A stretch of DNA of 64,000 nt from Pseudolabrys sp. (GTDB taxonomy: Bacteria; Pseudomonadota; Alphaproteobacteria; Rhizobiales; Xanthobacteraceae). The notes under the pieces were generated by a model, which worked only from the letters and a program-made list of their open reading frames with translations, was not told the origin of the DNA and searched no databases. Of the stretch, positions 27,418 through 35,556 are shown piece by piece (positions within the stretch are counted from its first letter, which is position 1; each line of letters starts with the position of its first letter). Made by a program: the position numbers and the translations under genes. The stretch lies in contig JADGGK010000004.1 of NCBI GenBank assembly GCA_019689975.1, forward strand, positions 21,801 to 85,800, written 5' to 3'.

Positions 27418-28179
27418 ATGGCCAGACCCGCTGTCATCCTCGTCGGCGCCGACAAAGGCGGCGTCGGCAAGACCACCGTCGCCCGTACGCTGCTCGACTA
27501 TTTCGGCGCGCACCATATGCCGGTGCGTGCCTTCGACACCGAAAGCCCGCGCGGTACGCTCAAGCGGTTTCATCCCGAGCTCACCGAGATCGTAGACGTC
27601 ACGCAGGTCCCGGGCCAGATGAAGATATTCGACACGCTCGGCACTGCCGACGCCAAAGTCACGGTGATCGACGTACGCGCCGGCCTGTTGTCGTCGACGC
27701 TGCGGATGCTCAACGACATCGGTTTTGTCGATTCGGCGAAGAGAGGCCAGATCGCCTTTGCCGTCTTTCACATACTTGGGCCCTCGATCGCCTCGCTCCA
27801 GGAGATTGCCGAGACGGCCTCGACCATCGGCGAGGCGAGCTATTTCCTGGTGAAGAATTTCGTCAACAACGACGCCAGTTTCTTCGAATGGGATCCGGCC
27901 ACCTACAATTCCTATTTCAAGCGCATCAAGGACGCGGAGGAAATCACCGTGCCGCACCTGAGCGAAATGGCCTGCGAGCAGGTCGAGGTCGCAAGCATTC
28001 CCTTCGTCACCTTCATCGCCAACAAGACCGCATCCGGCGAACCCGCCAATTATTCATTCGTGTTGCGCGGCTATGTGCGACATTGGCTGAGCCAGGTCTG
28101 GAATGAATACGATAGGGTCAAGCTGATCGACTGGGTGGGTGCCAAGCTTGCAAACGCCGCGCGTCCGGCAGCCGAATGA
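27418..28179 (+). CDS. ParA/MinD-like P-loop ATPase of unknown role (first of a pair)
   Basis: A 253-residue cytoplasmic protein with a deviant Walker A motif at the N-terminus, GADKGGVGKTTVA (residues 10-22), as in MinD/ParA/CobB-type SIMIBI ATPases, and a Walker B-like VTVIDVRAGLL near residue 83. The region FDTESPRGTLKRFHP corresponds to the place where ParA-like proteins carry the switch I DxD motif, but only one Asp is present. No DNA-binding or membrane-anchoring helix is obvious; the C-terminus is Ala-rich. The ATG at 27418 follows GTGGAG. A second, more divergent P-loop gene follows 99 bases downstream on the same strand, suggesting paired function. I do not recognise the subfamily. 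Confidence 0.8.
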   Translation: MARPAVILVGADKGGVGKTTVARTLLDYFGAHHMPVRAFDTESPRGTLKRFHPELTEIVDVTQVPGQMKIFDTLGTADAKVTVIDVRAGLLSSTLRMLNDIGFVDSAKRGQIAFAVFHILGPSIASLQEIAETASTIGEASYFLVKNFVNNDASFFEWDPATYNSYFKRIKDAEEITVPHLSEMACEQVEVASIPFVTFIANKTASGEPANYSFVLRGYVRHWLSQVWNEYDRVKLIDWVGAKLANAARPAAE

Positions 28180-28278
28180 CCGCGCGCGTCCGCGGGCCAG
28201 CGGAAAGCCCGGATGGGCGAAGCTGCGGCGACGGGCTGCGATACCGTCGACGATCATGCTTCTCGGGGCCCTGTCGCG

Positions 28279-29010
28279 ATGGCCATTCTCAATACCGTGA
28301 CCATGGTCGCCTCGCCGCGACCGCGTGTCGGCAAGACGCTGCTGGCGCGCCTGCTCCTCGAATTTCACGTCGGCGAGGGCCGCCACGTGGAGGGCTTCGA
28401 CCTGGGCGGCGGCGGGGAGGCCGCGTTCGCACGATTCCTCCCCTCCCATGTCCGCGCGGCGACCGTCGCGGATGTCCGCGCGCAAATGGCGTTGTTCGAC
28501 CGGCTGATCGAGCCCGACGGCGTCCACAAGGTGCTCGATATCGGGCACGCGTGCTTCGCGCGGTTCTTCGCCGTCGCGCGGGACATAGATTTCGTCGCCG
28601 AGGCGTGGCGTCGCGCCATCGCGGCGAGCGTGCTCTACATCATGACGCCCGACGAGGAAGCTGCCAACGCGTTCACGGGTCTCAGCGCCCTGCTGCCGCC
28701 GACGGCGCTTACGCCCGTGCATAATGAAATGCTCGGCGCTTTACTGCATCGCAACAAATACGGGCTTTTTGGCCGTGGAACGATGATCATGCATGTTCCG
28801 GCATTGCCACCCGGGCTCGGCCGGTGGATCGATCATCCGCAATTCTCGTTCGCGGCCATGCCGAGCGCCCCCACTGCCGCGCGCGACGAAATCGCACGCT
28901 GGCTACGCCGCGTTCACCTCGAATTTCGCGAGTTCCATCTGCGGCAACTCCTGAGCGAGGTTCAGTCCGCGGTCAGGCGCCCTGTCCCGGATCGCGGCCA
29001 CCAGGCGTGA
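28279..29010 (+). CDS. Divergent P-loop protein (second of a pair)
   Basis: This 243-residue protein begins with VTMVASPRPRVGKTLLARLL; residues 12-20 resemble a Walker A loop in which the first glycine is replaced and the lysine-rich KGG is PRPR, while GKT is kept. GFDLGGGGEAAFARFLP aligns by position with the FDTESPRG segment of the upstream ATPase, and VLDIGHACF with its Walker B, so the two are likely distant paralogues. The C-terminus (RRVHLEFREFHLRQLLSEVQ) is predicted helical. I chose the ATG at 28279; the frame is open from 28213. Nucleotide binding may be weak or absent. Function unknown. Confidence 0.75.
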   Translation: MAILNTVTMVASPRPRVGKTLLARLLLEFHVGEGRHVEGFDLGGGGEAAFARFLPSHVRAATVADVRAQMALFDRLIEPDGVHKVLDIGHACFARFFAVARDIDFVAEAWRRAIAASVLYIMTPDEEAANAFTGLSALLPPTALTPVHNEMLGALLHRNKYGLFGRGTMIMHVPALPPGLGRWIDHPQFSFAAMPSAPTAARDEIARWLRRVHLEFREFHLRQLLSEVQSAVRRPVPDRGHQA

Positions 29011-29187
29011 CACGGCTCGGGTGCGTGCCGCGAGAGCGGCCGCGAATTGGGCAAATTTGATGCCGCGCGGAGGCGGGACGTTCACCATCGCGCATTTGTG
29101 CTCGGCGCGGCGGAACCAAGACCGGGTTCCGGCATTGAGCTTGGTTGAGGTCGCGCGCCGCATGGCGCAAATTAAAGGGGGCGGACC

Positions 29188-29310
29188 ATGTGGATAATTC
29201 TCTTCGCCGTCGCCGCCGGCATCGCCGTCGCCGCCGCGTTGGGGGCGGTGGTGCTGCAGTACGAAGGGCAGAAAAAGCCCGAGAAGGCGCGGGTTTCGCT
29301 CATTCCTTAG
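29188..29310 (+). CDS. 40-residue single-span membrane microprotein
   Basis: ATG at 29188 follows a purine-rich AAAGGGGGCGG and opens a 40-codon frame ending TAG at 29310. Residues 2-24 form a hydrophobic helix (WIILFAVAAGIAVAAALGAV), followed by a short polar, lysine-rich tail (QYEGQKKPEKARVSLIP). It is followed 28 bases later by a strong intrinsic terminator. It is therefore a well-supported small gene, 177 bases downstream of the divergent P-loop gene on the same strand; it could be the last gene of that unit or stand alone. No family recognised. Confidence 0.65.
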   Translation: MWIILFAVAAGIAVAAALGAVVLQYEGQKKPEKARVSLIP

Positions 29311-29337
29311 GGTGTTGTGCATTCGGTAGCGCCTTGT

Positions 29338-29365
29338 GGGGCGGCCGGACGGCCGCCCCTTTTTT
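29338..29365 (+). terminator. Rho-independent terminator
   Basis: A perfect 9-base-pair stem, GGGGCGGCC (29338-29346) and GGCCGCCCC (29351-29359), with loop GGAC, is followed directly by six T (29360-29365). It ends the microprotein transcript before the MFS gene. Confidence 0.9.
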
Positions 29366-29415
29366 CGGCTGCCATTATGACGCGGGTCACCGGAACTTTG
29401 CGATAATCGGCGGCC

Positions 29416-30666
29416 ATGCCGCCGCTCTTGCTTTCCAGGCGCTTTGCGCCGCTGTTCGCCTGCCAGTTCTTCGCGGCATTCAACGACAATTTTCTGCGTA
29501 CAGCGCTCGTATTTCTGATCCTGTTCGGCGGTTATGCCGATGCCGAAGCGCTGATCACGACGGCGAGCGCGGTCTTCATCGCACCCTATTTCTGTCTCTC
29601 GGCCCTCGGGGGAGAACTTGCCGATCGTTACGACAAGGCGCGCGTCGCGCGATGGCTCAAATTCATCGAAATTGCCGTAGCCGCGATCGCGGCCGCCGGC
29701 TACGCGCACGGCTCGCTTCCGACGCTCTTCGTTGCGCTTTTCGGATTCGGCGTGCTCGCCTCACTATTCGGACCGCTCAAATACGGTATTCTACCCGACC
29801 ATCTTCCCTGCGACAAATTGCCGACCGCCAACGCGCTCGTCGAGGGCGCGACCTTTGTTGCCATTCTCGCCGGTACCATTGGTGGAGGGCTTGCGTTCCG
29901 CAGCGGGCATGCTTGGCCGTTTGCCGCGCTGGTCACCGGCTTTGCACTGGCCTCGTGGCTTTCGGCGTTGCTGATCCCGCCAAGCGGAGAACGTGCGCCG
30001 CATCTGACGGTATCCGTCAATGTTGTACGTTCGACCGCGGCCATGCTTGCGCATTTGCACGCGGATCGGCGCCTGTGGTGGTGCGCACTCGTCACCAGTT
30101 GGTTCTGGCTCATCGGCATCGTGGTCTTGTCGCTGTTGCCGCCCCTGATCAAGACGACGATCGGCGGGAACGAGGATACGGTCACCCTTTATCTCGCAAT
30201 CTTTTCCGTTGCGGTGGGCCTCGGCGCGGCGCTTGCCGCCTGGGTCGCGCGCGGGCGAATCGTGGTGACGGCGACGCTCGCCGGTGCCGTGCTGCTCGGG
30301 ATATTTGCTCTCGACATCGGGCTGACCGCGGTCGGCCCCGTCGCCGAATCCTCGCGCGGGCCTGCCGAGGTTTTCGGCTCCGCGCGCGGACTGCGCGCCG
30401 CGTTTGATCTGATCGGTCTCGCCATCGCCGGAGGTCTGTTCATCGTGCCGGCCTTCGCCGCCTTGCAGGCTTGGAGCAGCGCGGACTATCGCGCCCGCAA
30501 CGTGGCGGCCGCCAACGTGCTCAATGCCGCGTTCATGACCTGTGCCACCGTGCTGACCGCGCTGTTGCAGAAAGCGGGCGTCGGCCTGCCGATGCTGTTT
30601 TTCGGCCTCGGCGCGGCCACGCTGGGGGTGGCGCTGGCAATGGCAAGGACGATGCCGGAAACGTGA
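29416..30666 (+). CDS. MFS transporter, LplT-like (lysophospholipid transporter family)
   Basis: A 416-residue, about 12-helix major facilitator. The helix-1 motif QFFAAFNDNFLRTALVFLI, the loop LGGELADRYDKARVARWLK, and FGPLKYGILPDHLPCDKL with ANALVEGATFVAILAGT are hallmarks of the LplT group, which flips lysophospholipids across the inner membrane for re-acylation by Aas. In many proteobacteria the transporter is fused to, or adjacent to, an acyltransferase/acyl-ACP synthetase; here no such partner is in the neighbourhood, so the substrate is inferred from similarity only. It is separated from the upstream genes by a terminator and is convergent with the lyase gene. Confidence 0.88.
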   Translation: MPPLLLSRRFAPLFACQFFAAFNDNFLRTALVFLILFGGYADAEALITTASAVFIAPYFCLSALGGELADRYDKARVARWLKFIEIAVAAIAAAGYAHGSLPTLFVALFGFGVLASLFGPLKYGILPDHLPCDKLPTANALVEGATFVAILAGTIGGGLAFRSGHAWPFAALVTGFALASWLSALLIPPSGERAPHLTVSVNVVRSTAAMLAHLHADRRLWWCALVTSWFWLIGIVVLSLLPPLIKTTIGGNEDTVTLYLAIFSVAVGLGAALAAWVARGRIVVTATLAGAVLLGIFALDIGLTAVGPVAESSRGPAEVFGSARGLRAAFDLIGLAIAGGLFIVPAFAALQAWSSADYRARNVAAANVLNAAFMTCATVLTALLQKAGVGLPMLFFGLGAATLGVALAMARTMPET

Positions 30667-30687
30667 CCGCCCAAGGCCAGACGAGCC

Positions 30688-32034
30688 TCACGTGCGCATT
30701 TTCAGCACGCGGTCGACCATTTCGCCGGCAACGCCGAGATAGTTCGCCGGGTCGACCATTTTTTCCAATTCCTCACGGCTTGCGTGCTTCGAGATCTCCT
30801 TGTCCTCGGCGAGCAGATCGAGGAGCGGCCGACCGGTTCTCGCGACCTCGCGGCAGACGTCGTAGACGACGTCGTGCGCGCGGTTTCGCCCCATGGCCGC
30901 GCCCAGACCCATCATTACCGCTTCCGACATGATGAGGCCTTTCGTGAGGCGCAGGTTCTCACGCATCTTGTCTTGATTCACCTGTAGGCCCTCGACGAGG
31001 AAGCGCGTCTGCGCAAGCGCACCCGCCGACAACATGAAGATCTCGGGCAGCGCGATCCATTCGATCTCCCACGGGCCGGTGGAGCGCTCGTGATCCTCCA
31101 CCAGCGCTTCGAGCAGCGCCGCGGCGAGCTGCTTGACCATCGCCGCCTGCGCGGTGATGTAGACCGAGGAGATCGGGTTGCGCTTCTGCGGCATCGTCGA
31201 AGAGGAGCCGCGGCCTTGGTGGAACGGCTCGTACACCTCTTCCACTTCGGTCTGCATCAGGAGTTTTACGTCCAAGGCAATCTTGCCGCACGAACCGGTG
31301 AGGAGGCCGAGGAAACAGCCGACTTCGGCAATGCAGTCGCGCACCGTATGCCAGGAAATCGCCGGCTGGCCGAGCGCGAGTTCCTTCATCAATTCTTCCT
31401 GTACCCGCAGGCCGTCCCGGCCGAGCGAGGAGAGCGTGCCCGCGGCGCCGCCGAATTCGCCCACCAGTACCCTCTTCTTCAATTCAGCGAGGCGTTGCTT
31501 GTGACGCTCGAAAGCGGCGAGCACCGTCGCCATCTTATATCCGAAGGTGATCGGAACCGCTTGCTGCAGGTTGCTGCGGCCGGCCATTGGCGTGTCGCGA
31601 TATTTTTCCGCGAGCGTGGCCAGCGCGTCCGATATCCCGACGATATCCTTTTCGATGAGCGCGAGCGACTCGCGGATCTGCAGCACGGTTGCGGTATCGG
31701 TGACGTCTTGTGTCGTCGCACCCCAGTGCGACCACTCGCCAAGGCCGTCCTTGCACAATGTCACGAGCTGCTGCACCACCGGCAATACCGGATAGCCGAT
31801 CCGCTCGGTGGCCTCCTTCAGCTTGGCCATGTCGATCTTGCCGACCTGGCAGTGCTTCACGATCTCGTCCGCGGCTTCCTGTGGTATGATCTTCAGCCGC
31901 GCCTGCGCGCGTGCGAGCGCGGCCTCGAAGTCGAGATATTTCTGCACGCGGTTCTCGTCCGACCACACCTGGCGCATCGCCGGCGTGGTGAAGATGTCGC
32001 GAAACACTGCCGAATCGAGGATGGTTGAGGGCAT
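30688..32034 (-). CDS. Fumarase/aspartase-superfamily lyase (adenylosuccinate lyase / PcaB-like)
   Basis: The 448-residue protein has the superfamily regions GATTQDVTDTATVLQ (His-containing), MAGRSNLQQAVPITFGYK, and the signature loop GSSSTMPQKRNPIS with the catalytic serine. Closest family labels are 'adenylosuccinate lyase family' and 3-carboxy-cis,cis-muconate cycloisomerase (PcaB); the SSTMPQKRNP form is typical of the latter group. It is not clearly PurB, which normally sits with purine or core genes. The ATG at 32034 follows AGGAG by 7 bases. It is divergent from the M24 gene with 194 bases between them, and the neighbouring importer/hydrolase operon suggests a catabolic role, possibly on a dicarboxylate-like adduct. 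Confidence 0.85.
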   Translation of the reverse strand: MPSTILDSAVFRDIFTTPAMRQVWSDENRVQKYLDFEAALARAQARLKIIPQEAADEIVKHCQVGKIDMAKLKEATERIGYPVLPVVQQLVTLCKDGLGEWSHWGATTQDVTDTATVLQIRESLALIEKDIVGISDALATLAEKYRDTPMAGRSNLQQAVPITFGYKMATVLAAFERHKQRLAELKKRVLVGEFGGAAGTLSSLGRDGLRVQEELMKELALGQPAISWHTVRDCIAEVGCFLGLLTGSCGKIALDVKLLMQTEVEEVYEPFHQGRGSSSTMPQKRNPISSVYITAQAAMVKQLAAALLEALVEDHERSTGPWEIEWIALPEIFMLSAGALAQTRFLVEGLQVNQDKMRENLRLTKGLIMSEAVMMGLGAAMGRNRAHDVVYDVCREVARTGRPLLDLLAEDKEISKHASREELEKMVDPANYLGVAGEMVDRVLKMRT

Positions 32035-32228
32035 CGAGGGCTCCTGGAACTGACGCCGCGGACCATACCGATTTGCGCAGGCGGAGCAACAGAACCCCCG
32101 ACCCGGGCACTCTCCCCTCGGCACGGACGCAGCGCTTCTCGCGCCCGGAGCGGAGACCCGCGCGTGGCCTGCGCCTGATAGGCCCCGGGGGCGGGGACAA
32201 GCGCGGCGACCGCGGTTAAAAGAAAGGC

Positions 32229-33401
32229 ATGATCGAACTTGCCCCGCACCTTGGCAGCATGCTCAAGCTGCCGATGCCGCGCTTCTCCCGAGCGGAAATG
32301 GGCCGCCGGCGTGCGGCGGTCGAAACGCTGCTGTCTGCGCACGAGTGCGATCACCTCGTCTTTTGCGGCGCCAACCGCGTCGGCTCGGCCGTGCAGTGGT
32401 TGACGCAATGGCCGGTCACCGCCGAGGCCGTCGGCGTGCTGACCCCGGGCCGACGCGACATGCTGTTCGTGCAATACATCAACCACGTGCCGCAGGCGCG
32501 CCTCGTAGCCGACGAAGCAGACGTGGCCTGGGGCGGCGAGTCCTCGATCGCCGCGGCGGTCGGCGTGCTGGAGAAGCGCGGTGCGCGACGGGGTCGCGTC
32601 GCAACCCTCGGTCTCCTGAGCGCGGCACAGCATGCGGCGCTGGCGGAAAAATTCGGCCGCCTCGAATCGCTCGATCGCGATTATCTCCGCCTGCGTCAGG
32701 TGAAGTCCGCCGAGGAACGCGACTGGCTGCGCATCGGCGCATATTTTTCCGATCTTGGCATGCAAGCGCTCCGCGCCGCGATCAGGCCCGGCGTCAGCGA
32801 ACGCGAGCTCGCCGATGCGGTCGAGCGTGCCTATGTCGGGCAGGGCGGCACGACGGGGATCCATTACATCGGAACGACGTCGATGGCGGCGCCCGATCTT
32901 GCCGTGCCGCGCCAGTTTCCCACCACCCGGCGCCTGCAGGAAGGAGATGTGATCGTGGCGGAGATCACGGCCACATTCTGGGATTATCCGGGGCAGGTGC
33001 TGCGCAGTTTCGCGCTCGGTGAACCGACCGCGCTCTATCGCGATCTGCATGCCGTCGCCGACGCGGCATTCGACGCGGTCGTGGCCGTATTGAAGGCCGG
33101 GGCGGTGCCGGCGGAAGTGATCGAAGCGGCCGGCGTGATCGAGGATGCAGGCTTCACCATCATCGACGATCTCCTGCACGGCTACGGGGGCGGTTACCTG
33201 CCGCCGATCCTCGGCAGCCGCAGCCGGCCGGCCGGGCCGGTTCCGGAGGAGCCGTTCCGCGCCGGGCAGACGGTGGTGGTGCAGCCCAACGTCGTCACCC
33301 GCGACCATGCCGCAGGCGTGCAGACGGGGGAAATGGTGATGATAACGGACACCGGCGTCGAGCGGCTGCATGCCATGCCGCGCGGGTTCGCGCAGCTCTG
33401 A
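32229..33401 (+). CDS. M24 (pita-bread/creatinase fold) family protein lacking canonical metal ligands
   Basis: The 390-residue protein has the two-domain layout of Xaa-Pro peptidases and creatinase: an N-terminal domain (about 1-150) and a C-terminal pita-bread domain starting near LRLRQVKSAEERDWLR. At the places of the five metal ligands, I read Glu and Gln for the two Asp (GDVIVAEITATFWDYPGQV), a retained His (LLHGYGGGY), Gln for the first Glu (VVVQPNVV) and a shifted Glu (QTGEMVMITDTG). It may therefore act without metal, as creatinase does, or on a non-peptide substrate. Start ATG 32229; no close SD. It is convergent with the hydrolase gene and divergent from the lyase. Confidence 0.82.
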   Translation: MIELAPHLGSMLKLPMPRFSRAEMGRRRAAVETLLSAHECDHLVFCGANRVGSAVQWLTQWPVTAEAVGVLTPGRRDMLFVQYINHVPQARLVADEADVAWGGESSIAAAVGVLEKRGARRGRVATLGLLSAAQHAALAEKFGRLESLDRDYLRLRQVKSAEERDWLRIGAYFSDLGMQALRAAIRPGVSERELADAVERAYVGQGGTTGIHYIGTTSMAAPDLAVPRQFPTTRRLQEGDVIVAEITATFWDYPGQVLRSFALGEPTALYRDLHAVADAAFDAVVAVLKAGAVPAEVIEAAGVIEDAGFTIIDDLLHGYGGGYLPPILGSRSRPAGPVPEEPFRAGQTVVVQPNVVTRDHAAGVQTGEMVMITDTGVERLHAMPRGFAQL

Positions 33402-33576
33402 GGGGTGATGCGCTGCGCCGGGGCTGGATCGTCGCCGGCCGCACGGACCCGTTTGCCGCGGGATCGGCGGCGCGGCCCGAACCGGGGCACGGCGGGCGCA
33501 TCGGCGCATGATGCCGGAATGCGGGTGCCGGTCCCGGGTGGCAACAGGCGCCGCCAAGTGTCGAACGGGTCGCCCT

Positions 33577-34635
33577 TCAGCGCAACTGTTCCTTCATCCA
33601 ATCCGCGCTTTGCGAGCGCCAGCGATAGGCGCGGTTGGTCGCGATATGATTGCCGTCCTCGATCAGCATCAGCGTGACCGGACCCTTGGCCTCGCGCGCC
33701 AGGCGCTCGGCATCCGCCGCCGGCACGATGCGGTCGCGGCGGCCGTTCACGATGAAGAGCGGGCAGGAAATCTTGTGCGCCACGCCCTCGAGCGACAGGC
33801 TGCGGGCCGCCGCCCTCGCTTCCTCCTGCGTCTTGCAATGGCTGCGCACGCGGAACGCTTCGCGCGTGAGATCCGGCAACCCGTCCCAGGCCGCACCCCA
33901 ATCGAACGGACCGCCGAGGGCGATGCAGGCCCTGATGCGCTTGTCGAAGGCGGCGGCGCGCGGCGCGTAGTAGCCCCCGAGGCTCACGCCCCACATGCCG
34001 ATGCGCGCGCCATCCAGATCCCGACGCTGCTGCACGTAGTCGATGACGGCCGCTGCCGGCACTTCATAATCGCCGCGAATGGCGAGGTCGTATTGCGCCT
34101 CGCCCTGGCCGGGTCCCTCGAAGATCAGGGTTGCCATGCCCCGGGCAAGAAACGGCGCTTCATAGGCGTCGCCTTCCTCTTTGGTCGAATCGAGGCCGAG
34201 CGCCATGATGACCACGGGCGGCTTGTCGATCCCGGAAGGCTTACGCAGGATGCCGGGGAGCGTCCTGCCCTCATAGGGGATCTCCACGCGTTCTCCCGGC
34301 GGCCGCAAATGGGCGAGTGCCGCCTGCCGACAGGCCACGCCTTTCATGTGCGCGGCCTTCATTTGCGGCAGATCGTGGACGAACAGGAACGAGGCAAAGT
34401 GATAATAGACGCCGGCGCGTTGCAGGCATTCGCCGGCAGTGAGCCTGTGCCCCCGCGCTAGCGCCTCGCGACCGAGCTGCTCGTGGTGGGTGGCGCGCGC
34501 GGACCAGGCGGCACACCAGTCGTCGTAGCTCTGCAGGCCTTCGGTAATCTCCTCGAAATCGGCCAGCACCACGCCGTTGGCGACGAAACGCGGTTTCCAG
34601 TGGGTGATCGCGGTTTGCACACGAGCGTCAGGCAT
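33577..34635 (-). CDS. Alpha/beta hydrolase (FrsA / 2,6-dihydroxypseudooxynicotine hydrolase-like)
   Basis: A 352-residue hydrolase with a helical N-terminal cap (about residues 1-110, HHEQLGREALARGHRLTAGE) and a C-terminal alpha/beta domain. The nucleophile elbow is GVSLGGYYAPRAA, the acid is probably in FIVNGRRDRIVP, and the histidine in IEDGNHIATNRAY; the oxyanion region is ALGLDSTKEEG. The layout matches the esterase/C-C hydrolase group that includes FrsA and the nicotine-pathway DHPON hydrolase. It is the last gene of a leftward operon (AhpD-like, ABC importer, hydrolase), 46 bases after the second permease, and so probably acts on the imported compound or a derivative. Confidence 0.87.
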   Translation of the reverse strand: MPDARVQTAITHWKPRFVANGVVLADFEEITEGLQSYDDWCAAWSARATHHEQLGREALARGHRLTAGECLQRAGVYYHFASFLFVHDLPQMKAAHMKGVACRQAALAHLRPPGERVEIPYEGRTLPGILRKPSGIDKPPVVIMALGLDSTKEEGDAYEAPFLARGMATLIFEGPGQGEAQYDLAIRGDYEVPAAAVIDYVQQRRDLDGARIGMWGVSLGGYYAPRAAAFDKRIRACIALGGPFDWGAAWDGLPDLTREAFRVRSHCKTQEEARAAARSLSLEGVAHKISCPLFIVNGRRDRIVPAADAERLAREAKGPVTLMLIEDGNHIATNRAYRWRSQSADWMKEQLR

Positions 34636-34681
34636 GGGCGACGATCCTCGCAGTTTTCCTCTATTGGCGTCTCCGGGGGTG

Positions 34682-35494
34682 TCAGCTTTTTTCGTCGCGC
34701 CGATACCAGGGCATGAAGCGTCGCGTCGCCTCCTGTACCAGCACCTCGAAACCGACGCCGAACGCGGCGAGCAGAAGCACGCCGACGAAGGCTTCGTTGT
34801 GGTGATAGCTGCGCGAATTATAGAGGATGAAATAGCCGAGCCCGCCGACCGAAAGGAAGAACTCGGACACGACCGCCCCGATCAGGGCGCGCCCCGCGGC
34901 AAGGCGGAAGCCGGCGAGCAGATAGGGCGTGGCCGCCGGCAGGACGATGTCGGTCATCACGCGCATCGGAGTTGAACGGAACGACCGCGCAACTTCGAGA
35001 TACTCGCGCGGAACCGACCGGGCCCCATCGGCGACATTGACGATGATGGAAAAAATCGCCGCAAAGATGATCGTGGCGATGCGCGCGGCGCCGGAATAGC
35101 CGAACCAAAGCGAGAACAGAGGCAAAACGATAATCATCGGCATGGCGTAGAAGCCGTTGATGTAGTGCCGCAGGATGCGCTCGATCACGAGGCTGCGACC
35201 CATCATGAGGCCGATCGCGGTGCCCGCTACAAGCGCCGCCGCAAGACCTTCGGCGACCGCAGTCAGCGTGATCGCCGTGGCGTCAAGAAACGCCGGATCG
35301 ACGACGACGCGCGGAATCGCCGTCAGCACGGTGGTCGGTTTGGCGACATAGGCCGGCGCGAAGGCGCGCACGACGATTTCCCACGCCAACGCAATCGTCA
35401 ATCCGGCAAGCAGCCGCGGCACCAACGTGCCGTGCGCTATCGTCCTTGTCGTGCGCGCCGTGGATGCCAATGCCGGGATTGCCGTTTCGCTCAT
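34682..35494 (-). CDS. ABC transporter permease, NitT/TauT type (second)
   Basis: A 270-residue inner-membrane permease of the binding-protein-dependent type. About six helices are visible; the cytoplasmic EAA loop reads EYLEVARSFRSTPMRVMTDI VLP, contacting the ATPase, and the C-terminal region GRALIGAVVSEFFLSVGGLG is typical of SsuC/TauC proteins. I chose the ATG at 35494 (MSETAIPAL), preceded by GGGGTG; an earlier ATG at 35569 would overlap the upstream permease by 13 bases. It follows the first permease with a 62-base gap, and both together likely form a heterodimeric channel with the neighbouring ATPase and binding protein. Confidence 0.9.
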   Translation of the reverse strand: MSETAIPALASTARTTRTIAHGTLVPRLLAGLTIALAWEIVVRAFAPAYVAKPTTVLTAIPRVVVDPAFLDATAITLTAVAEGLAAALVAGTAIGLMMGRSLVIERILRHYINGFYAMPMIIVLPLFSLWFGYSGAARIATIIFAAIFSIIVNVADGARSVPREYLEVARSFRSTPMRVMTDIVLPAATPYLLAGFRLAAGRALIGAVVSEFFLSVGGLGYFILYNSRSYHHNEAFVGVLLLAAFGVGFEVLVQEATRRFMPWYRRDEKS

Positions 35495-35556
35495 CGCGCA
35501 CCCCGGCCGTGTTCGTTCCGAGCACGACGTCGGTTTGCCCGCGCGCGGCTCATGCG

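Noticed and set aside
30688..32034. Naming the fumarase-superfamily lyase purB
   Set aside because: The signature loop SSTMPQKRNP and the catabolic surroundings fit PcaB-like or other lyases at least as well; sequence alone does not decide.
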